Source: an uncultured Bacilli bacterium (GTDB lineage: Bacteria; Bacillota_I; Bacilli_A; ML615J-28; CAG-698). From it: a stretch of DNA of 32,990 nucleotides. Positions 16,304 through 24,755 of this stretch are shown here, one piece after another. A model generated the notes under the pieces. That model worked only from the letters and a program-made list of their open reading frames with translations, was not told where the DNA came from and did not search any database. The stretch spans positions 1-32,990 of the forward strand of contig CANQVC010000016.1 of NCBI GenBank assembly GCA_947627195.1. The letters are read 5' to 3'. The position numbers and the translations under genes are program-made. How positions within the stretch are numbered: the first letter of the stretch is position 1; each line of letters starts with the position of its first letter.

Positions 16304-17416
16304 TTAGATGATTTGTTTATATTTTATAAATCTAGTTGATATGGTTGTCAAAATTATTGGAACCATTATAATTGCAATTAGCGTTAAGAAAAATTTAGGA
16401 ATTGATGCCATTGCAAACGTTAAACCTTTTGATGCACTAATTGCAATTAGTGAAATAAACATTCCTATAAAAATTGACAATATAGCTGAAATAACACTTA
16501 TTATTGACATTTCTATAATGATCATCTTCCTTAGATGTTTTAATTTCATTCCTAATGTACTTAAAATGGAATAATATTTTTTTCTTTCTGCTATCGATAA
16601 ATTTATAGATATATATATATTGAAAAAGGAAAATACAGAAACTAATATAAAAAACGTAACTGGTATGTTAGAAAACATCATAAATTCTTCCATCTGACTA
16701 TCAAATATTTTTTTATATGAATCTACAAAATATCTTGAATCAGGTGCATTATAAATCATTGATATTGTATTAATAACTTCATCTTCATTTTGATTACTTG
16801 TAATATAGTATGTATCAATTATATACTTATAAATTCCAGAGTCATTATTAATTATTGACATATCCACATATTGCCCATAAATATCTAATGTTGTTATAAC
16901 TATGTTTTCATTCAAACTTTTTTCTAATATTTTAATAAATCCGCCTACTTGGTATTCTATTCCGTTAATTTCAATTAAGTTATTATTAACTGAATTCTTT
17001 AAATTTTCACTTAAATATACCAAAGGTTTTTCTGTATCATAGACTTCGCTTAATTCTATTTCGTAATTATAAAGATTTCCATTGTAATAAATTATATTTT
17101 TTTTAATGTCTGTCCCGATGATCATACAGTCATAATCATATGAGACTATTCCCGTATTATAAACATAAGGTATTACATAATCAAATTCTTCTTTAAATCT
17201 TTCATAATAATTAACTGGAATATTAGAAAAACGCTCTTCATTTACATATGAGATATATTCTCCTTTAGAAAGGGCTAAAGACTTACTAACACTATGTTCA
17301 ATAGATGCAATATAAAAAAGTGAAAAGACTAGTGCTGAACCTGCTATAACAAACGAAAAAAGACTAAAAAATAATTTTTTACTAATGTTTTTTAAACTCA
17401 ACTGGAATATAGTCAC
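16304..17416 (-). CDS. FtsX/MacB-like ABC permease (second)
   Basis: A 370-residue membrane protein with one N-terminal transmembrane segment (about 14-36), a ~210-residue extracellular domain, and three C-terminal transmembrane segments (roughly 248-272, 300-330, 340-362). This is the FtsX/MacB layout. GTG 17416 begins two nucleotides after the TAA of the first permease, and the SD GGAAG is inside that gene, so the two are coupled. With the first permease it would form a heterodimer driven by the neighbouring ATPase. The family is clear from topology and context; the substrate is unknown. Confidence 0.75.
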   Translation of the reverse strand: MTIFQLSLKNISKKLFFSLFSFVIAGSALVFSLFYIASIEHSVSKSLALSKGEYISYVNEERFSNIPVNYYERFKEEFDYVIPYVYNTGIVSYDYDCMIIGTDIKKNIIYYNGNLYNYEIELSEVYDTEKPLVYLSENLKNSVNNNLIEINGIEYQVGGFIKILEKSLNENIVITTLDIYGQYVDMSIINNDSGIYKYIIDTYYITSNQNEDEVINTISMIYNAPDSRYFVDSYKKIFDSQMEEFMMFSNIPVTFFILVSVFSFFNIYISINLSIAERKKYYSILSTLGMKLKHLRKMIIIEMSIISVISAILSIFIGMFISLIAISASKGLTFAMASIPKFFLTLIAIIMVPIILTTISTRFIKYKQII

Positions 17417-17418
17417 CT

Positions 17419-18651
17419 TTAGTCTTCCTCCATATAAAAATCAATTGGTTTTTTAATACTAATACATGAAATAATTATATTTATTAAAGAAGAAACAAGA
17501 ACAAATATTACGACTAAACTAAAACTCAATAATATAACATACTTGAAATTGACAAACTTTAGAGTTCCACTTATTAGTGAAACAAACAGTAATATAATAA
17601 TGCTCAGTAAAACGGAAATAACAGAACAAATAAGTGATTTAATAAAATTTTCAAATATCGAAAGTCCCATAATTTGTTTATCCTTATAGCCTATTATTTT
17701 ATAAATTCCTGTATTTTTCTTATTGATTTTAAATGTATACAAAGTAATATTAATTAGATTTAAACATCCCAATATTGAAAAAACACTAATAACGCTTATT
17801 ATGATTTGAAAAAAAATTTTCCTACTTATGATATTTTTATAAATCATATCTTCTCTACTTATGAAAATTTCATTTTCTTTAAGTGGGATATCAAAAATTT
17901 CCTTTAATTTATATTTTATTTCCTCTGGCGTCATATTTTCATCACTTATAATAACATCATTATTATAAGTTGGTAAATTCAAAGTATCGTAATAACCATG
18001 TGAAACATAAGCATGCGTTGTATATAAATAATCTGCTATTATTTCTTCACCTCTTTTTTTAGCTAATTCAATACTTTGCTCTCTTTCAATTGTATTAGAT
18101 ACAACTCCCACTATTTCTAAATCACCATAATTTGTGCTAAGCATTTGTCCAACAACATTTTCATAACCAAATAATAACATAGCAGTATCTAAATCTACAA
18201 TTGTAACAGGTTCTATAGTGTCTTTATCCCATTTATTACCATACAATAATTCTAGTTTTTGAACACCTTCATCTGCTTGTTCATGATCATAAATTTTTAC
18301 ACCAGTATTAATAAAATCTTCTGAAACAACATAAAATGAAACATTTTGTCTACCCTTGGCCCATAAATCAAATGAAGATTGCATATGATTTACATATTGG
18401 AATTCATTTTCTACTTTTTTAACTTTTTCTTTTGTAATTTCAAAACCTTGTGGTAAGTATTGAGTTTGATTCATTTCTTCTACTCTAACCGCATTTTTAT
18501 AAAAAATAATACCAGAATCTATTTTATTGATTGAAACACTTCTAAACATTATTAATAAGAAAATAACCATTATTGTAACAAAAAATAAAATATAACTAAA
18601 AATAAATATTTTTAGATTCGACTTTATTCTTTTTAAAATATGTAACAACAT
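17419..18651 (-). CDS. FtsX/MacB-like ABC permease (first)
   Basis: A 410-residue permease with the same topology: an N-terminal transmembrane segment (about 13-36), an extracellular domain of ~240 residues with LEIVGVVSNT, as in MacB periplasmic-core-like domains, and three C-terminal transmembrane segments (about 283-310, 335-360, 372-398). It lies 12 nt downstream of the second secreted-protein gene and is coupled to the next permease. MacB-like systems without a periplasmic adaptor in Firmicutes serve in peptide export, bacteriocin immunity or envelope stress. The direct linkage to two secreted proteins favours a role with them. Confidence 0.75.
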   Translation of the reverse strand: MLLHILKRIKSNLKIFIFSYILFFVTIMVIFLLIMFRSVSINKIDSGIIFYKNAVRVEEMNQTQYLPQGFEITKEKVKKVENEFQYVNHMQSSFDLWAKGRQNVSFYVVSEDFINTGVKIYDHEQADEGVQKLELLYGNKWDKDTIEPVTIVDLDTAMLLFGYENVVGQMLSTNYGDLEIVGVVSNTIEREQSIELAKKRGEEIIADYLYTTHAYVSHGYYDTLNLPTYNNDVIISDENMTPEEIKYKLKEIFDIPLKENEIFISREDMIYKNIISRKIFFQIIISVISVFSILGCLNLINITLYTFKINKKNTGIYKIIGYKDKQIMGLSIFENFIKSLICSVISVLLSIIILLFVSLISGTLKFVNFKYVILLSFSLVVIFVLVSSLINIIISCISIKKPIDFYMEED

Positions 18652-18663
18652 GTAAACTACCTA

Positions 18664-19485
18664 CTATTTTGCGTAATATGATTTTTTTAATTCTCCCATT
18701 ATAAATTCGATATAATTGCTATTTACATCTGGGGCATATGGCGTAGTCATATTTGCCATTTCTGATGGAGTTAAATTTAATTGGTATTCACCATTTTGAT
18801 ATTTATATTTATTTTTATCTGTACTTTTCAAATCATCATAAGAAATTGGCATTAAGTCATAATCGTAAACGAAATAGTATTCTTCGAATACGGGATCATG
18901 AAGAGTTCGTCCTTTCTCAACTTTACCTGTGAATCCACCATATTTTACTTCTTCCAATACATATCTTTCAACCAATTTTATTTCAAGAGATATAACTGCT
19001 ACAGAAAAATAATTACAATCTCTATTGCTAACATTGAATTCCATTTCTTCTCCTTGAGCATGTCGATAACCCCACGCTTGATAATTTTCTAATGCTAAAT
19101 TAATAGAAGCGCCTTCTATTACTTCATAACCAATACTTGTTTTCATTGAATACTCTTTTTCCAATGTGATTGATTCTTCAAATGCTCCAACAATCTTACC
19201 GTTTTTAACTTCTTTAAATGTAGTATTAGTTAAGCCTACAGTATTCACACGTAACTTAGCATATAAATAATACGTGTAATATTCATATTTGTCAGTTCCG
19301 CCAATCCATACGGGAATTCTATTACCCTTTGTATATTTATATGTTTTTTCGATAATCTCATAATCAGTCATATCAGTTCCATAATATCCAGATCCAGCAG
19401 AATATGCATTAACATCGATGTCATTACTTATTATTGTAATAAAAGATAAAGTCAATAAAACAATTATTATTAATATTTTCTTCAT
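18664..19485 (-). CDS. Secreted protein of unknown function (B), paralogue of its upstream neighbour
   Basis: A 273-residue protein with a clear Sec signal peptide: MKK, a hydrophobic core, and a likely type I cleavage after DVNA (residue ~27). The mature part is rich in Tyr, Thr and alternating residues, suggesting beta structure, with one Cys (NRDCNYF). The central region MKTSIGYEVIEGASINLALE followed by EFNV...VISLEIKLVERYVLEEVKYGG lines up by eye with FSVTAKVNDIESGIGVTWSK...TTEV...YAVDAKITEVTYHG in protein A, so the two look paralogous. There are no anchors, so the protein is probably released. SD AGGAG precedes ATG 19485, and the gene is 12 nt after protein A. A secreted effector, toxin or bacteriocin-like protein is a hypothesis; I recognise no family. 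Confidence 0.75.
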   Translation of the reverse strand: MKKILIIIVLLTLSFITIISNDIDVNAYSAGSGYYGTDMTDYEIIEKTYKYTKGNRIPVWIGGTDKYEYYTYYLYAKLRVNTVGLTNTTFKEVKNGKIVGAFEESITLEKEYSMKTSIGYEVIEGASINLALENYQAWGYRHAQGEEMEFNVSNRDCNYFSVAVISLEIKLVERYVLEEVKYGGFTGKVEKGRTLHDPVFEEYYFVYDYDLMPISYDDLKSTDKNKYKYQNGEYQLNLTPSEMANMTTPYAPDVNSNYIEFIMGELKKSYYAK

Positions 19486-19497
19486 TATATCTTCTCC

Positions 19498-20250
19498 TTA
19501 ATCTCCTGAAAAAAACAGTTCACTATTACCGAAATCAGAATTATTATCAATTAGATATTGTCCAGTTTGATAGTTTGGTAGATCGTCGGCTCCTATAAAT
19601 GCATAATACGCTACATATCCAATTGTTGCCCACGCTGATTCATTAGTTGGTGTTTTCCATGTATAACTACTCCAAGAACCAGATGATTTTGTCGATGTAC
19701 CATGATATGTTACTTCAGTTATTTTTGCGTCTACTGCGTATAATGCCATTACAACAAAAGGTGCTGTATAGTCATTTCCAACTTCTGTTGTAATTTTAAC
19801 TCCATTTGCATATCTTGTAGTTTTTGACCAAGTTACTCCAATACCCGATTCAATATCATTTACTTTAGCAGTCACTGAAAAAGTTAATTCATTTGTGTGA
19901 TAAAACTCATCGGTCATAAAAAAAGACATTTTGCTAATACTTACTTGTTCAATATATAAGATAGACCTTTGCATAGTTATTTGTTGTGAACTTAAAACAC
20001 CTGCATATCTTATTCTAAATTTATTTCCCAAATAAATATCACTACAAGTTATAGATCTATTATTGCTCGTCTCACTAAGCTCATAGTAATATCCTAAATG
20101 TTTACTATCTGCAGGATCATTTTTTGAATCATAAGCCGGTGATTTGACACCTTCATGAAAAGTTGTATCAGCTGCATTAATCTCTATACGAGTGCTTCCA
20201 ATAAATAAAGCAATCAACAGCACACATACTACAATAATTATTTTTTTCAT
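19498..20250 (-). CDS. Secreted protein of unknown function (A)
   Basis: A 250-residue protein with a Sec signal peptide (MKKIIIVVCVLLIALFIG, likely cleavage after INA, residue ~26). The mature chain is Ser/Thr/Tyr-rich and predicted mostly beta, with a central stretch similar to protein B (IESGIGVTWSKTTRYANG, AVDAKITEVTYHG) and a Trp-containing SGSWSSYTWKTP segment. There is no lipobox, LPxTG or C-terminal anchor. It is first in the operon, with a good SD (AAAGGAG), behind a ~315-nt structured leader and a strong promoter. Being first and closest to the regulator, it is probably the most abundant product. Function is not recognised; with the ABC genes it may form a secreted antimicrobial or surface-acting system. 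Confidence 0.75.
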   Translation of the reverse strand: MKKIIIVVCVLLIALFIGSTRIEINAADTTFHEGVKSPAYDSKNDPADSKHLGYYYELSETSNNRSITCSDIYLGNKFRIRYAGVLSSQQITMQRSILYIEQVSISKMSFFMTDEFYHTNELTFSVTAKVNDIESGIGVTWSKTTRYANGVKITTEVGNDYTAPFVVMALYAVDAKITEVTYHGTSTKSSGSWSSYTWKTPTNESAWATIGYVAYYAFIGADDLPNYQTGQYLIDNNSDFGNSELFFSGD

Positions 20251-20403
20251 TTTATTCTCCTTTCTTTAAATTATACATTTAAAAGCACATTTAAGTGCCT
20301 AACCCAAATTAAGAGAATCACCTTATTCCATATATAAAGCTTGTTTAAAATATAGATTTTATTCATAACATTACCCCATCCCATTCAAATTGGGAAAAAA
20401 TGC

Positions 20404-20549
20404 AAAAAACTCCCTATTACAAGAGAGTTCACGCTTACAAATATTTATTAATAATCCTTCCTATTTATAAGTTAATGGCTGTTTTCACAGCATCAAATCA
20501 CATATATACAATTGGAATTAATATAAAACGCTAATTTAACTCTCTTGTA
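20404..20549 (-). promoter_or_regulatory. Structured leader with alternative terminator and long-range stem (riboswitch-like attenuator)
   Basis: In the transcript, ACAAGAGAGUU (from 20548) can pair perfectly over 12 bp with AACUCUCUUGU (20429-20418). The latter's AACUCUC is also the 5' arm of a terminator hairpin with GGGAGUU (20414-20408), followed by a U-run (20407-20404). The two pairings exclude each other, the hallmark of an attenuator. Between the arms is a GCUGU-GAAA-ACAGC hairpin with a GNRA tetraloop (20491-20478). I do not recognise a known riboswitch or T-box consensus. Confidence 0.6.
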
Positions 20550-20573
20550 CATAAAATGTTTAATTCTACTTAT

Positions 20574-20602
20574 ATTATACTTCATTTTTTCAATTATTGC
20601 AA
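20574..20602 (-). promoter_or_regulatory. Promoter of the secreted-protein/ABC operon
   Basis: On the minus strand TTGCAA (-35) and TATAAT (-10) are 17 bp apart. Transcription would start near 20567, just ahead of the structured leader. Confidence 0.75.
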
Positions 20603-20714
20603 GTAATTTTATATTTTTTATTTATGATTATTCGTTTTTGTTAAAAATAATAAATAATTTAATATAATTACTTGATTTTTTACTAATACTATATGTTAAA
20701 TTGTTTTTAAGGAA

Positions 20715-20921
20715 TTTTATATTGATATACAAGTTCGAATCCCCCACCTGATTCATAAAATAATTAAAAATGTAGCCGTTAAAATGCAACATTTTGTACT
20801 AAATGATTATCTTTAAAAAGTTCAATAAAATGGATATTTTTATATAAAAAACAGTAAAAAAAGCCCTAAAACAACTAAATTTTAGAGCTTTTTTGGATAT
20901 AAAGCCTATTCTTCCTAGATG
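20715..20921. repeat. Direct repeat, left copy (~207 bp) flanking the RiPP cluster
   Basis: Nearly the same sequence recurs in the same orientation at 27689-27896, with scattered substitutions and small indels. Shared landmarks are ATTTTATATTGATATACAAG, GATTATCTTTAAAAAGTTCA and the terminal CTTCCTAGATG. Both copies hold two hairpins that work as terminators on the minus strand. Here the repeat ends the RiPP operon; no tRNA follows this copy. Confidence 0.85.
20862..20889 (-). terminator. Terminator of the RiPP operon, inside the left repeat
   Basis: On the minus strand AGCUCUAAAA pairs with UUUUAGGGCU (one U-G wobble) around an 8-nt loop, followed by a U-run. It lies about 130 nt after the nucleotidyltransferase stop. 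Confidence 0.75.
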
Positions 20922-21020
20922 TATAAACACTATTAATAAAATTTAGGATATACAAAAATGTGTCCAACTTTCTTGAGTAAGTCCAGTCCATCTATAATAC
21001 ATATTAATATATAAAACAAT

Positions 21021-22505
21021 TTATTTTATAATAAGAGGATTATTCCAAAATGGAACTAATAAAAACAGTGGAACTAATTTTAAATCATTTAATTCATATA
21101 AAACAATATTCATCCCAATTGGTTTTTTACTATTAATTTCTAAAATATCATAGTAAATTTTTATTTTTATTTTTTCATCATATTGAATAATTTTTACTTC
21201 GTTTTCTTTATATTTAATTGCTTTTTTTTCCATTTCTTTATCATAATGATTTACTCCTCTAGGCAAATATGTTCCAGATAAATATATATTTCTTTTTTCA
21301 TATCTTACGACTATAGACCTATATGGAGCAATAAATTGACCATATATATCATAATAAAATAGTTGAACCTGCATAATATAATTCAAATTAAAATTCAATT
21401 TATCAAATTCAACACAAAGCGATTTTTTTTTTGGAAAAATCTCAATTTCATTATCTCCTTTTTTAAAAAACGGAATCAAGCCAACCATTTTATTATAATT
21501 ATTACAATTATTATCCAAAAAAAACTTACCTTTCATATGATTTCTATAGAATTCTAAAACTTCATGTTTAAAAATAAACCTACTTATTATTGGACAATCG
21601 AAATTACTTCTATAAGAATTTATATTTAAAATATTATTTTTTTTAAAGATATCCTTAATTATATCGGTGTTATAAATTTCAGAAATAGTATGTATTACTA
21701 AATTCAAAGCATCTTTTAAATCATTTTTACATATAATTTCATAAAATTTTGTCCAATTTAAAACACTTTGATATTTAGTGATAAATTCATATAAATCTAC
21801 AATGTATTGTAATGTATGTTTATTTCTATATTGTAAATAGTACATATTTTCAATGTATTGATATAAATATAATATTAAGTTTGCGAAAGTTATTTCTAAT
21901 GAAAAAGTTTTGCAAATTTCATTTTTTACTTTAACTTCAATTAAATTTTCATATGATTTTAGTACATAATGAACAGGCGTTTTAACTTCTATACAATAAA
22001 TAATGTTATTTAAAACAATTTCAATTTTATACTCACCCATAAAAATAGTATCTGTTAAAGATGTATCAAGATTACTTTTAAAACTATTATATAAAATATT
22101 CCTAACTTTTTCAAAATCATTAAAGTCATTTAAAATAATATCTATATCTGAATAAGTTCTTTTAATATCATTGTAAATTAAACTTTCTAATATATATCCT
22201 TTATATACAATAAAATTAATATTATTTTTATTTAACAATCTAACCAGTATTTCTAAAAAATCTATATATTTTCTTCTTTTGGTCTTTTCATTAAAAAAAA
22301 TAGCTTTTAACTTATTGCTCTCATTTGGCAATAAATTATTTTGAATGATGTCATTACAATAGTGCAATAACAATTTATGTTCAATAATGGTTTTTATTAC
22401 ATCATCAGAACAAAATTCATTATTTATATAAAATTCATTTTCAGTGATTAAATCAATTTTATTTCTAATTAAATTAATTATAAAAAAGCCTGCAAAATCA
22501 TTCAT
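21021..22505 (-). CDS. Nucleotidyltransferase-like protein of the RiPP cluster (NTP_transf_5 type)
   Basis: A ~494-residue protein. Residues about 100-140 read FIVYKGYILESLIYNDIKRTYSDIDIIL in pattern: a K-G, then R-x-YSDIDI, in which the paired Asp (SDIDI) is the metal-binding motif of the nucleotidyltransferase fold in the family often found in lasso-peptide and other RiPP clusters. The C-terminal ~180 residues have a beta-rich appearance (YDIYGQFIAPYRSIVVRYEKRN) and are unrecognised. I chose ATG 22505 (MNDFAGFF), which overlaps the previous stop by 8 nt; the frame opens further up at 22532. In phosphorylating lasso clusters this family accompanies an HPr-kinase-like enzyme, as here. A tailoring role on the peptide is inference. 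Confidence 0.7.
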   Translation of the reverse strand: MNDFAGFFIINLIRNKIDLITENEFYINNEFCSDDVIKTIIEHKLLLHYCNDIIQNNLLPNESNKLKAIFFNEKTKRRKYIDFLEILVRLLNKNNINFIVYKGYILESLIYNDIKRTYSDIDIILNDFNDFEKVRNILYNSFKSNLDTSLTDTIFMGEYKIEIVLNNIIYCIEVKTPVHYVLKSYENLIEVKVKNEICKTFSLEITFANLILYLYQYIENMYYLQYRNKHTLQYIVDLYEFITKYQSVLNWTKFYEIICKNDLKDALNLVIHTISEIYNTDIIKDIFKKNNILNINSYRSNFDCPIISRFIFKHEVLEFYRNHMKGKFFLDNNCNNYNKMVGLIPFFKKGDNEIEIFPKKKSLCVEFDKLNFNLNYIMQVQLFYYDIYGQFIAPYRSIVVRYEKRNIYLSGTYLPRGVNHYDKEMEKKAIKYKENEVKIIQYDEKIKIKIYYDILEINSKKPIGMNIVLYELNDLKLVPLFLLVPFWNNPLIIK

Positions 22506-22971
22506 TATTTTTAATTCCATTCCCATTAACAATTTTATTTGATAATTCTAATATTTTTTCTTTATTTTTTGATATACGTTCAACATATTCTCTTGGCTTC
22601 TTTGCATATAATTCAGCAATATCACATGATAATTCACAAATCATATTTATAAAATGATGATACTCTAATTGAATATTTTCAATGGAGTATAAATATCCAA
22701 TAATATTGTTTTTATCATTATTGCTATCATATGTGACTGTAAAATCACCTTTTGTAATTACATTATTATTCTCAACCTTTACAACTCTATGTATCTTAAA
22801 GAAACTATCCGAATAGACTAAAACAATATCTCCTTTTTTAACTTCATCAATATATTTTTTAATTGTGACTTTACCCTCCTGCACCCAAGGAATCATACAT
22901 TCACCAGAACATGTAAAAGGGATTGTTCCAAATTTATTTATCATAAATTTCATTATATTTAACTCTGACAT
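22498..22971 (-). CDS. S24/S26 signal-peptidase-like protein with Cys at the nucleophile position
   Basis: A 157-residue protein with a peptidase S24/S26 core. GECMIP (23-28) occupies the place of the GxSMxP box, KKGDIVLV (45-52) and KIHRVVKV (59-66) are the usual following strands, and TKGD (73-76) contains the general-base lysine (K74). The catalytic serine is replaced by Cys25. No transmembrane segment is obvious, unlike a normal signal peptidase I. ATG 22971 has the SD TAGGTGA and begins 4 nt after the exporter's stop; a longer start at 23025 would overlap the exporter by 50 nt. In RiPP loci such proteins are candidate leader peptidases. With Cys it may act as a Cys-Lys dyad, or it may be inactive. 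Confidence 0.75.
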   Translation of the reverse strand: MSELNIMKFMINKFGTIPFTCSGECMIPWVQEGKVTIKKYIDEVKKGDIVLVYSDSFFKIHRVVKVENNNVITKGDFTVTYDSNNDKNNIIGYLYSIENIQLEYHHFINMICELSCDIAELYAKKPREYVERISKNKEKILELSNKIVNGNGIKNNE

Positions 22972-22975
22972 TTTT

Positions 22976-24745
22976 TCACCTATAATTTTCAGCTTGTTTA
23001 TTAAACATTTCACAGTATTTACCATTTATATTTATTAATTCATCATGTGTTCCACTCTCTAATACTTCCCCATCTGAAATGAAGAAAATTTTGTCACATT
23101 TTCTAACATTCGATAATCGATGTGAAATTAAAATCATAGTAGTATTTTTTATCTCATTCAAAATTAAATTATTTAAATTATATTCCACTATAGGATCTAA
23201 AGATGCAGATGGTTCATCTAAAATCAACAAACCAAATTTTTTTGTAAATAATCTACAAATTGCGAATAATTGTAATTCACCACCTGACAATTCAAGTCCA
23301 TCTTTATGAAACTCTTTCGTTAAATATGAATCTAATGTGAACTCACCCTTTTTCATTACTTTATCAAAACCAACTAATGCAAAAATTTCATTAATTTCTT
23401 CATCAGTGATTTTATCATTGTAAAACTTCATATTTTCACGAACTGTTAATGAAAAACTAACACTTTTTTGAAAGGCAACGCCTACATTATTTCTATAATT
23501 ATTAAGATCCAAGGAAGCAATAGGCTCATTATTTATAAATATTGATCCTTCTTCTGGATCATATAATCTCAATAATAAATTAGTTATTGTTGTTTTACCT
23601 GCTCCATTTTCGCCAACGATTGCTACTTTTTGTCCCTTTTTTATATTAATATTAATGTTGCTTAATACATAAATATCTTTATATTTAAATTTTAAATTTT
23701 TTATTTCAATACTAAAAGGTAACTCGTTAATTTGGTTTGTATTATGAGAATTTTCAATATATGAAATAGTATTAAAAAAATTATAGATTCTTTCGCCATA
23801 TAGTGAAATATTTTGAAAATTAGGAATAATCTTTAAAAAATTAGTCAATTGGTTTTTTAATGTAGTTGCTGATACAATTAATGCAGCAAAATCAGCAATT
23901 TCTATACCTTGATTATTTTGAATTCTATAACATAAATAAATAATTGTACATCCCATAAAAATGTAAGTATTTAGAAATTCTAATATACCTAATATAGTTA
24001 ATTTAACTTTGTATTTATTAGCTACCTTAACTAATTCATCAGTATTTTCATCAAATTTTTTATTTAAAATTTCTGAAGCTTCCGTAGTTTTAATAACTGA
24101 TGCATAATCCTTTAAATAATATAATCTATTAATATATCCGTGTCCCCTATTATACAAAATAGATTCATTATTTTTATTATAATGTAGTTTGGTAATTTTA
24201 GATGATAAAATTGTGGCAATAATTACAGACATCACAGAAAACAGAATCACAATCCAATCCATACTAATCATTAAAATAACCAGAGATATTATTGTAATCA
24301 AAGAGGAAATTAAATTCCAGATAAATCTTGCTGCAGCATGAGATTGATTTACTAATTGATTTACTGTCCAAGAATAATTATCATAGAATAAGTTATCATC
24401 AAAATATTTAAAGTCGGTAACACTTATTTTATCAAATATTTCTTTATTTATATTTGAACGTATTTTTACAATTAATTTTTCTCCCAAATATATTTCTATA
24501 ATATTGCTAATAACATTTATAAATAACATTAAGCCCAATATTAATGAAACACCAATGATTACTTTATATAAAGGAATATTAATAGATGCAAGTGAAAATT
24601 TTAAAAGATAAATATCAAGAACAGTAAATAACGGAGTAAATAAGCAAGTAACAATTATAAAAATAAAAAAGCTTTTACCATATTTAAGAAAAAATGATAA
24701 TAGATACGTAAAATTTTTAAACATTTTTGTTGATTTGGTTTTCAT
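22976..24745 (-). CDS. ABC exporter (fused membrane and ATPase domains) for the RiPP
   Basis: A 589-residue type-1 exporter half-transporter. Six transmembrane segments lie in the first ~320 residues, followed by an ATPase with Walker A GENGAGKTT (~378-386), signature LSGGELQLFAICRLF (~487), Walker B LLILDEPSASLD and a switch ISHRLS. There is no N-terminal C39 peptidase domain, so leader removal must be done by another protein; the neighbouring S26-like protein is the obvious candidate. AAGGAG precedes ATG 24745. It probably works as a homodimer in the cytoplasmic membrane, exporting the modified peptide. Confidence 0.88.
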   Translation of the reverse strand: MKTKSTKMFKNFTYLLSFFLKYGKSFFIFIIVTCLFTPLFTVLDIYLLKFSLASINIPLYKVIIGVSLILGLMLFINVISNIIEIYLGEKLIVKIRSNINKEIFDKISVTDFKYFDDNLFYDNYSWTVNQLVNQSHAAARFIWNLISSLITIISLVILMISMDWIVILFSVMSVIIATILSSKITKLHYNKNNESILYNRGHGYINRLYYLKDYASVIKTTEASEILNKKFDENTDELVKVANKYKVKLTILGILEFLNTYIFMGCTIIYLCYRIQNNQGIEIADFAALIVSATTLKNQLTNFLKIIPNFQNISLYGERIYNFFNTISYIENSHNTNQINELPFSIEIKNLKFKYKDIYVLSNININIKKGQKVAIVGENGAGKTTITNLLLRLYDPEEGSIFINNEPIASLDLNNYRNNVGVAFQKSVSFSLTVRENMKFYNDKITDEEINEIFALVGFDKVMKKGEFTLDSYLTKEFHKDGLELSGGELQLFAICRLFTKKFGLLILDEPSASLDPIVEYNLNNLILNEIKNTTMILISHRLSNVRKCDKIFFISDGEVLESGTHDELININGKYCEMFNKQAENYR

Positions 24746-24755
24746 TTTATACTCC

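Noticed and set aside
20508-20551. Possible 19-codon leader peptide in the secreted-protein operon leader
   Set aside because: No SD precedes its ATG and it lies across the long-stem arm; kept only as an alternative explanation in the attenuator finding.
20730-20756. tRNA T-arm-like sequence (AAGTTCGAATCCCCCACC) at the start of the left repeat
   Set aside because: The flanking bases do not form a T-stem or acceptor stem and the right copy diverges from the motif, so it is not a tRNA gene; at most a relic.
20958-20990. TGTGTCCAACTTTCTTGAGT, reminiscent of an insertion-sequence terminal repeat
   Set aside because: No partner repeat, target duplication or transposase fragment is visible nearby.
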